Source of the DNA: Stutzerimonas kunmingensis
Lineage (GTDB): Bacteria; Pseudomonadota; Gammaproteobacteria; Pseudomonadales; Pseudomonadaceae
Direction of reading: 5' to 3'
Assembly: GCF_002929225.1 (NCBI RefSeq)
Contig: NZ_PISM01000022.1
Span: forward strand, 1 to 64,000
Length of the DNA stretch: 64,000 nucleotides
The position numbers were made by a program, and so were the translations under genes. The notes beneath the pieces were generated by a model, which was not told where the DNA came from, ran no database searches, and was given only the letters and a program-made list of their open reading frames with translations. This document shows, piece after piece, positions 57,918 through 64,000 of the stretch. Within the stretch, counting starts at the first letter, position 1. Each line of letters starts with the position of its first letter.

Positions 57918-58418
57918 ATGAATGCTTGCGCTTCTGCTGCGATGCTCGCGGCCGGCCTGCTGTTGACGGCGGCTGCCCATGCTCAACCGATCGAACTGGA
58001 TGGCATCGAGCTGTCACGGGATGTGCCCTGCCTTGGCAAGGACGTGAACATCTCCGGTAATGCCAACAAGATCAGCCTCACCGGGGACTGTGGCGTGGTG
58101 CAGGTCTACGGGACAGACCATGAGATCAGCCTGGAGAAGGCGTCTGCGCTGGAAGTGTCCGGCATCGGAAACAGCGTAACGGCGGAGTCCGTCGACCGTC
58201 TGACCGTGGACACCAACAAGAACCAGATCCGCTCCACCATCCTTGGCCGAGGTCAGACGGCAATCGTTGAGGTATTAGGCGCTGATCACGAGCTGGAACT
58301 GGTGTTCGACGGCCCGGCGCAGGTCACTGTGGCTGGCATCGACAACCGCTTGCAGTGGAGCGGGGATGAGCCGGCGATGTCCTTGTCTGGCGCTGGTCAT
58401 CAGATCGACCGGCAATAG
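57918..58418 (+). CDS. DUF3060 family periplasmic protein
   Basis: 166 aa, with a signal peptide (cleavage near AHAQ, residues 20-23). The mature part is a repeat of short beta strands with N-x-x-x-L/I-T/S-G patterns (GNANKISLTGDCGVVQVYGTDHEISLE...), a DUF3060 beta-solenoid-like layout. Role unknown, possibly an envelope-bound structural protein. SD AAAGGA before the ATG. Confidence 0.75.
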   Translation: MNACASAAMLAAGLLLTAAAHAQPIELDGIELSRDVPCLGKDVNISGNANKISLTGDCGVVQVYGTDHEISLEKASALEVSGIGNSVTAESVDRLTVDTNKNQIRSTILGRGQTAIVEVLGADHELELVFDGPAQVTVAGIDNRLQWSGDEPAMSLSGAGHQIDRQ

Positions 58419-58448
58419 GGCGGCCTTCGCCGTCCGGGCACCCGGGGC

Positions 58449-59510
58449 TCAGCTGGCCAGGGCGGTCTGCGAAGCGACCTCTGCGGCGGCGACTTTTTCC
58501 TCGGCGTAACCGCGCGGGTTGCGGCTCTGCCAGCGCCAGGCATCGGCGAGCATGGTGGTCAGGTCTTTCTCGGCACGCCAGCCGAGTTCCAGTTCTGCCT
58601 TGGTAGGGTCCGACCAGCATTGGGCGATGTCGCCACTGCGGCGCGGCTTGATCACGTGGGGCAGGGAGCGCCCGGTGACTTCCTCGAAGGCGGTGATCAT
58701 CTCGCGTACCGAATGGCCCTTGCCGGTGCCGAGGTTCCACGTGGAAACACCATGAATCAGCTGCAGTCGCTCCAGCGCTTTGAAGTGACCCTTGGCCAGA
58801 TCGACAACGTGAATGTAGTCGCGCACGCCGGTGCCGTCCGGGGTCGGGTAGTCGTTGCCATAGACGTTCAGCTGCTTTCTACGGCCCACTGCCACCTGCA
58901 GCATGTAGGGCAGCAGGTTGTTCGGTACGCCGTTGGGGTCTTCGCCGATCAGCCCTGACTCGTGGGCGCCGATGGGGTTGAAGTAGCGCAGCAAGCCGAT
59001 CGACCAGCGCGGATCGGAAGCGGCCAGACCCTTGAGCACATTTTCGGCCATCAGCTTCGACTGGCCGTAGGGATTGGTCGGCACGCCAGTAGGGCGGTCC
59101 TCGGTGATCGGCATCACCGGCGATTCACCGTAGACCGTCGCTGAGGAGCTGAACACCAGTCTGAACACGCCGGCTTCGGCCATCGCCTGGCACAGCGCGA
59201 TGCTGCCGCCGACGTTGGTTTCGTAGTAGCGCAGCGGCTCGCGCACGCTTTCGCCAACCGCCTTGAGGCCAGCGAAGTGCATCACCGCGTTGATCGGGTA
59301 AGCGGCGAACAGTGCCTTGAGCAGCGAGTGATTGCGCACGTCGCCTCTGACGAACTGCAGCGGTCGCCCGGCGAGCTGCTCGACGCGGTCCAGAGCGGCC
59401 TGCGAACTGTTGCACAGATTGTCCAGCACCAGCACTTCATGCCCGGTCTGCAGCAGTTCGAGCACCGCGTGTGAGCCGATGTAGCCGGCTCCTCCTGTTA
59501 CCAGAATCAT
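58449..59510 (-). CDS. galE: UDP-glucose 4-epimerase
   Basis: 353 aa from ATG 59510 (SD GGAGGT 6 bases upstream). The NAD-binding GGAGYIGSH is at residues 6-14, the SDR catalytic pair YGQSK (Tyr, Lys near 152-156), and SSSATVYG carries the catalytic Ser. It converts UDP-glucose to UDP-galactose, the substrate of the neighbouring UDP-galactopyranose mutase, so it likely supplies the EPS locus. A frame reaching 59711 is not conserved-looking. Confidence 0.94.
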   Translation of the reverse strand: MILVTGGAGYIGSHAVLELLQTGHEVLVLDNLCNSSQAALDRVEQLAGRPLQFVRGDVRNHSLLKALFAAYPINAVMHFAGLKAVGESVREPLRYYETNVGGSIALCQAMAEAGVFRLVFSSSATVYGESPVMPITEDRPTGVPTNPYGQSKLMAENVLKGLAASDPRWSIGLLRYFNPIGAHESGLIGEDPNGVPNNLLPYMLQVAVGRRKQLNVYGNDYPTPDGTGVRDYIHVVDLAKGHFKALERLQLIHGVSTWNLGTGKGHSVREMITAFEEVTGRSLPHVIKPRRSGDIAQCWSDPTKAELELGWRAEKDLTTMLADAWRWQSRNPRGYAEEKVAAAEVASQTALAS

Positions 59511-59930
59511 CTGTCTACCTCCGCATTCGCTGTCTTTTCGACACGCTCGGGACACTGCGGCTGGCCATTGAGTGGCGCTGCATGAGTGTCCGCAATCTGG
59601 GATCGGCGAAACGGAACGGGACGGCGATGACGAAGCTGCGCGCGTGGTTTCCGGTGCCGGTGTTAAGGCGTCCTGTTGATACGGACGGGGCAAGCTTCTG
59701 GCGAGTTCCATCCAGCCGCCGGACGGCCGACGGGCTGCGCTATCGGATGATTGGCGGGAACCCGAACCGCCGATTGCCGTCCACTACCGGCGGACGACGC
59801 GGGTTGCAGGCCATCTGACGGCTCGTAGTCGTGGCGCGATGACACGCCTTACGCAGGGCAGCGCTGGCATCGACGTGGCATGGTGAGTGGGCAGGAACGC
59901 CCGGGCACGGCTACCGAAATGAGGTGCTAC
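59511..59930. other. Divergent intergenic region of the polysaccharide locus
   Basis: 420 bp between the divergent galE and glycosyltransferase starts. No convincing ORF. It must hold promoters for both directions. I found no clear palindromic operator or sigma-54 site. Confidence 0.4.
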
Positions 59931-61115
59931 ATGAGTTGGGCCGGCCCGTTCCAGTACGACATCGGTAAATCCCGCAACGCGCAGCAGGCGCCGGCCGAAG
60001 TGGTCTTCGACGACCAGATCCCGACGCTGCTGTGCCTCTCGCATCTGCGCTGGAGCTTCGTCTACCAGCGCCCGCAGCACCTGATGTCGCGCTTCGCCCG
60101 CGACTACAACGTGCTCTTCCACGAAGAACCCATTCCCACAGAAGACGCCGAACCCTGGCTGGAAGTGCGACCCGAAGAGAACGGCGTGCAGGTGCTGATC
60201 CCGCGGCTGCCCGCCGGTTGCGAGGGGGAGGATGCAACCCGCGTGCAGCGCCAGTTGCTCGATGGCTACCTGGAGAAGCTCGGCGTCAGCGAGCTGATGC
60301 TCTGGTACTACACACCGATGAGCCTGGCGTTCTCCGATCATCTGGCACCGAACCTGATCGTCTACGACTGCATGGACGAACTCTCGGCCTTTCGCGGTGC
60401 ACCACCGCAGCTGATCGAGCGCGAAGTGGAGTTGATGTGTCGCGCCAATCTGGTCTTTACCGGCGGCTACAGCCTCTACGAGGCCAAGCGCCAGCGCCAC
60501 GACAATGCGCATCCGTTCCCCAGCAGCGTGGATGTCGAGCACTTCGCCGCCGCGCGCCGGCCGCAGCATGACCCGGACGACCAGGCGGAAATCCCCCATC
60601 CGCGCCTGGGCTTCTACGGCGTGATCGACGAGCGTCTCGATCTCGAGCTGATCGAGCAGGTGGCGCGGATGAAGCCGGAATGGCAGATCGTGCTGATCGG
60701 CCCGGTGGTCAAGATCGACCCAGCCGAGCTGCCGCGCCGCGACAACATCCACTACCTCGGCGGCAAGACCTACGACGAGCTGCCGCAATACCTGTCGGGC
60801 TGGGACGTGGCGATCATGCCGTTCGCGCTAAACGAGTCGACCCGCTTCATCAGCCCGACCAAGACCCCCGAATACCTCGCCGGCGGTTGCCCGGTGGTGT
60901 CCACGCCGATCACCGACGTGGTGTGTACATACGGTGACACCGGCATCGTGCGTATCGCCGACAGTGCCGAGGCGTTCGTCGCCGCCACCGAAGCTGCGCT
61001 GGCCGATGCCGAAGACCGCGATGCGCTGTTGGCCAAGGCCGATAAGATCCTCGGCGATATGTCCTGGGATCACACCTGGGCACTGATGAAGGAGAAGATG
61101 CAATGCGCGATATGA
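59931..61115 (+). CDS. Glycosyltransferase (GT4-like fold), polysaccharide locus
   Basis: 394 aa from ATG 59931 with GAGGTG 4 bases upstream (a weaker ATG at 59880 would add 17 residues). The N-terminal Rossmann half has LCLSHLRWSFVYQRPQHLMSRF. The C-terminal half has ISPTKTPEYLAGGCPVVSTPITDV, the donor-site Glu region of GT-B enzymes. It probably transfers a sugar in EPS/LPS-type synthesis. No membrane helix. It overlaps glf by 13 bp. Confidence 0.8.
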   Translation: MSWAGPFQYDIGKSRNAQQAPAEVVFDDQIPTLLCLSHLRWSFVYQRPQHLMSRFARDYNVLFHEEPIPTEDAEPWLEVRPEENGVQVLIPRLPAGCEGEDATRVQRQLLDGYLEKLGVSELMLWYYTPMSLAFSDHLAPNLIVYDCMDELSAFRGAPPQLIEREVELMCRANLVFTGGYSLYEAKRQRHDNAHPFPSSVDVEHFAAARRPQHDPDDQAEIPHPRLGFYGVIDERLDLELIEQVARMKPEWQIVLIGPVVKIDPAELPRRDNIHYLGGKTYDELPQYLSGWDVAIMPFALNESTRFISPTKTPEYLAGGCPVVSTPITDVVCTYGDTGIVRIADSAEAFVAATEAALADAEDRDALLAKADKILGDMSWDHTWALMKEKMQCAI

Positions 61116-62329
61116 GCCCGCAGGACAGCAACCCGGAACGTCTCGGCGCAGGCTCCGGCTCTGGCGACCAGCCGCAGGCGCGCAGGCGCGGCTTCGACTA
61201 TCTGATCGTTGGCGCCGGTTTCGCCGGCAGCGTGCTCGCCGAACGGCTGGCCAGGGGCTTGAACAAGCGCGTGCTGGTGGTCGACCGGCGCCCGCACATC
61301 GCCGGCAACGCTTACGACTATCACGACGAATCCGGCGTGCTGATCCATCGCTACGGCCCGCACATCTTCCACACCAACGCCCAGCGCATCGTCGATTACC
61401 TCTCGCAGTTCACCGAGTGGCGCCCCTACGAGCATCGCGTGCTGGCCCAAGTGGACGGGCAGGAAGTACCGATCCCGATCAACATGACCACGCTGAACAG
61501 GCTCTACGGTCTGAACATGACCACCGAAGAGGAAGCTGCGGATTTCCTCGCCAGCCGTGCCGAGCCGGTGGAGAACATCCAGACCAGCGAAGACGTGGTG
61601 ATCAACGGCATTGGCCGCGAGCTGTACCAGAAGTTTTTCCGCGGCTACACCCGCAAGCAGTGGGGGCTGGACCCCTCGCAGCTGGACAAGTCGGTCACTT
61701 CGCGCATCCCGACGCGCACCAACACCGACGACCGCTATTTCACCGACAGCTTCCAGCAGATGCCAAAGCACGGCTACACCAGGATGTTCGAGAAGATGCT
61801 GGCGCATCCGAACATCAAGGTCATGCTCAACACCGACTACCGCGAGATCCGCGACGAGGTGCAGTACGACCACCTGATCTTCTGCGGCCCGATCGACGAG
61901 TACTTCGACTACCGTTTCGGCAAGCTGCCGTACCGCTCGCTGAAATTCGAGCACAAGCAGCTCGAGCAGGCGCAGTTCCAGGCGGTCGGTACGGTCAACT
62001 ACCCGAGCGAGGATGTGCCCTACACGCGCATCAGCGAGTACAAGCACCTCACCGGGCATGTGCACCCGAAGACCAGCATCACCTACGAGTACCCCTCGGC
62101 CGAGGGCGACCCCTACTACCCGATCCCGCGGCCGGAGAACGCCGAGCTGTACAAGCGCTATCAGCAGCTGGCGGACCAGACGCCCGGCGTGACCTTCGTC
62201 GGCCGCCTCGGCACTTACAAGTACTACAACATGGATCAGGTAGTCGGGCAGGCGCTGGCGCTGTACAAGCGCATCGAGGAAGCCGAGCTGGCAACGCAGC
62301 CGCAAGCGGTGCCCGAGCAACTAGGCTGA
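61103..62329 (+). CDS. glf: UDP-galactopyranose mutase
   Basis: 408 aa. The first ~28 residues are a low-complexity lead; then the FAD-binding YLIVGAGFAGSVLAE (near 33). Family features: GNAYDYHDESGVLIHRYGPHIFHT, FFRGYTRKQWG and the YYNMDQVVGQAL C-terminal motif. It isomerises UDP-Galp to UDP-Galf, so the polymer made here probably contains galactofuranose. The start may be ATG 61103 or 61112. Confidence 0.93.
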   Translation: MRDMSPQDSNPERLGAGSGSGDQPQARRRGFDYLIVGAGFAGSVLAERLARGLNKRVLVVDRRPHIAGNAYDYHDESGVLIHRYGPHIFHTNAQRIVDYLSQFTEWRPYEHRVLAQVDGQEVPIPINMTTLNRLYGLNMTTEEEAADFLASRAEPVENIQTSEDVVINGIGRELYQKFFRGYTRKQWGLDPSQLDKSVTSRIPTRTNTDDRYFTDSFQQMPKHGYTRMFEKMLAHPNIKVMLNTDYREIRDEVQYDHLIFCGPIDEYFDYRFGKLPYRSLKFEHKQLEQAQFQAVGTVNYPSEDVPYTRISEYKHLTGHVHPKTSITYEYPSAEGDPYYPIPRPENAELYKRYQQLADQTPGVTFVGRLGTYKYYNMDQVVGQALALYKRIEEAELATQPQAVPEQLG

Positions 62330-62418
62330 AGCGCAGCGGCGGCTATGCCTGAGGCTCGCCGCGCGCCGGCGAGTCTTCGGCCACGCGGGCAGCCACCGAG
62401 TCATCCATGAGGTAGACG

Positions 62419-63573
62419 ATGCACCATCCCTCCCTGTTCAAGAGTTTTTTCCTTGGCGGTTTCGAGTGTTCCAACCACCGACGTAGCGACGGTCGACGTC
62501 TCGATCTGATTGCCGCGACCGGCCATGACCGCTGGGCCGCCCACGACTACGCCGAGCTGCACCGCCACGGCCTGCACAGCGTGCGCGACGGTCTGCGCTG
62601 GCACCTGATCGAGCGCCAGCCGGGGCAGTACGACTGGTCGAGCTTCCTACCCATGCTGCAGGCGGCGCAGCGCCAAGGTACCCAGGTGATCTGGGATCTG
62701 TGCCATTACGGCTGGCCGGACGACATCGACATCTGGCGGCCGCAGTTCGTCGAGCGCTTCGCCCGCTATGCCGCGGCGGCCGCGCAGCTGATCAAGGACG
62801 AGACCGGCGAGGTGCCGTTCTATGCGCCGCTCAACGAAATCTCCTTCTGGGCCTGGGCCGGTGGCGACGAGGCCTATTTCAATCCGATGGCCCGCGGCCG
62901 TGGCTTCGAGCTCAAGCACCAACTGGTGCGCGCCACCATCGCCGCGATGCAGGCGATCCGCGCGGTCGAGCCACGGGCGCGCTTCGTCCAGGTCGATCCG
63001 GCCATCCATGTGGTCGCGGGCAACGACCGGCCCGGCCCACAGCGCGACGCCGAGCGCTTCCGCCAATCGCAGTTCGAGGCCTGGGACATGCTATGCGGCG
63101 AGCAATGGCCGGGGCTTGGCGGCGCGCCGGAGTACCTCGACGTGCTGGGCATCAACTACTACTCGAACAACCAGTGGTACCACGGTGATGGCCGTACCAT
63201 CGAGCGCGACAACCCGGACTACCGACCATTCAAGGGCATCCTGCGGGAAATCCATCAGCGTTATGGGAGGCCGTTGCTGATTGCCGAAACCGGCGCCGAA
63301 GGCGACGTGCGCGGCGACTGGCTGCGCTATGTCAGCGAGCAGGCGGGTCTGGCGATGCAGGCCGGGGTGCCGGTGGAGGGCATCTGCCTGTATCCGGTGC
63401 TGGATTACCCGGGCTGGACCGACGAGCGGCACTGCCCGGTCGGGCTGTTCGGCTTTCCCGACGAAAACGGCAAGCGCTGCGTGCATGAAGGGCTGGCCGA
63501 CGAACTGCGGCTGCAGCAGATGCGTTTAAGCCACTCCAGCCCGACTCTACAGCTAGCCGAAGCCACGCCATGA
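62419..63573 (+). CDS. Glycoside hydrolase clan GH-A (GH1-like) protein of the EPS locus
   Basis: 384 aa, no signal peptide. The TIM-barrel pair is visible: acid/base Glu in APLNEISFWAWAG and nucleophile Glu in LLIAETGAEGD. It resembles the short beta-glucosidase-like proteins placed in polysaccharide loci. Cytoplasmic location suggests a role in trimming or transferring sugars during synthesis rather than nutrient use. Its TGA overlaps the next start by 4 bp (ATGA). Confidence 0.75.
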   Translation: MHHPSLFKSFFLGGFECSNHRRSDGRRLDLIAATGHDRWAAHDYAELHRHGLHSVRDGLRWHLIERQPGQYDWSSFLPMLQAAQRQGTQVIWDLCHYGWPDDIDIWRPQFVERFARYAAAAAQLIKDETGEVPFYAPLNEISFWAWAGGDEAYFNPMARGRGFELKHQLVRATIAAMQAIRAVEPRARFVQVDPAIHVVAGNDRPGPQRDAERFRQSQFEAWDMLCGEQWPGLGGAPEYLDVLGINYYSNNQWYHGDGRTIERDNPDYRPFKGILREIHQRYGRPLLIAETGAEGDVRGDWLRYVSEQAGLAMQAGVPVEGICLYPVLDYPGWTDERHCPVGLFGFPDENGKRCVHEGLADELRLQQMRLSHSSPTLQLAEATP

Positions 63574-64000
63574 ACCAGGCGGCCGCCGTGCCTCAGGCCA
63601 AGCCGGACGAGCTGCCGCTACCCAGCCGCCCGGTGGCCTTTCTCTGGCATTATATCTGCGCCCGGCCCTGGCATTTCGGTGGCTTGCTGGCGCTGATCAT
63701 CGGTGCCGCCAGCTGCGCGGTGGCGGTGCAGTACGGCATGAAGTTATTGGTCGATGCCATGGCCCAGGGCACGGCGGATCGCGGTGCCGCCAACGTCTGG
63801 TGGCCGCTGGGGCTGTTCCTCGGCCTGATCGTCACCGAGAACGTGTTCTGGCGCCTGGGTGGCTGGCTCGGCTGCCGCACCGTGGTGGCCAGCGTGGTGG
63901 ATATCCGCGTCGACCTGTTCAAGCACCTGACCGGCCACCCGATGCGTTATTTCACCGAGCATTTCGCCGGCTCGCTGGGCAATCGCATCTCTGCCGTTGG
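63570..64000 (+). CDS. ABC exporter, N-terminal part (runs off window)
   Basis: 143 codons visible. A Pro-rich cytoplasmic lead (1-25), then two predicted helices (about 35-58 and 75-100) in a type IV ABC permease pattern, and the family-type DIRVDLFKHLTGHPMRYFTEHFAGSLGNRI. The ATPase domain would lie beyond the edge. Its coupling to the GH gene suggests export of the locus product or a lipid-linked intermediate. Confidence 0.8.
   Translation, partial: MNQAAAVPQAKPDELPLPSRPVAFLWHYICARPWHFGGLLALIIGAASCAVAVQYGMKLLVDAMAQGTADRGAANVWWPLGLFLGLIVTENVFWRLGGWLGCRTVVASVVDIRVDLFKHLTGHPMRYFTEHFAGSLGNRISAV

Overview
The window reads as a high-GC gammaproteobacterial chromosome of the Pseudomonas/Stutzerimonas (former P. 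stutzeri) group. The block plsC-gmhB-glyS-glyQ-tag-lpxL-PilZ, then trkA-rsmB-fmt-def, LysM, dprA, tsaC, qor, hemF, aroE, and later trpA-trpB with divergent trpI, follows the origin-proximal gene order I know from P. aeruginosa (roughly PA0005-PA0037). Accessory genes are interleaved. The 689-aa trehalose synthase and the ectoine-type ABC importer also fit P. stutzeri-like organisms. No rRNA, tRNA or CRISPR array was seen.

Layout. 1-124: 3' end of ahpF and a shared terminator. 141-8164: a globin-coupled diguanylate cyclase, then core genes for phospholipid, heptose, glycyl-tRNA, base excision repair and lipid A acylation, a PilZ protein and a TPR protein. 8310-11436: ehuB-ehuC-ehuD-ehuA importer operon. 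11772-16046: def-fmt-rsmB-trkA on the minus strand. 16195-22095: LysM protein, dprA, tsaC, qor, hemF and aroE. 22091-22256: a foldback (MITE-like) element whose inverted repeats contain the stop codons of both flanking convergent genes. 22252-24359: NAD(P)-binding protein, DUF883 protein and pbpG. 24459-28637: DUF2946, TonB receptor and PepSY reductase, probably iron- or metal-regulated. 28695-33421: trehalose synthase and, on the opposite strand, phosphoglucomutase. 33670-39591: stress and envelope proteins of unknown function, an orphan hybrid histidine kinase, a LysR regulator and a YetF-like protein.

39592-42690 is the most foreign part: an AT-rich single gene encoding an 873-aa SIR2-domain protein with a long helical, TPR-like C-terminal region. 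It is inserted between GC-rich housekeeping genes and is the best candidate for an undescribed (anti-phage) system. 42930-49821 carries an ABC exporter, small membrane or stress proteins and a yghU glutathione transferase with an in-frame amber codon. 49963-51554 is a hipBA toxin-antitoxin operon with two clear palindromic operators. 51760-56060 holds small genes, then trpBA and trpI with a recognisable TrpI operator. 56361-57747 is a secreted subtilisin broken by a frameshift. 58449-64000 is a polysaccharide locus (galE, glycosyltransferase, UDP-galactopyranose mutase, GH-A glycosidase, ABC exporter) running off the right edge.

Coordinates are given with the start codon I consider most likely. 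Function names rest on recognised motifs and remembered family sequences, not on database searches.
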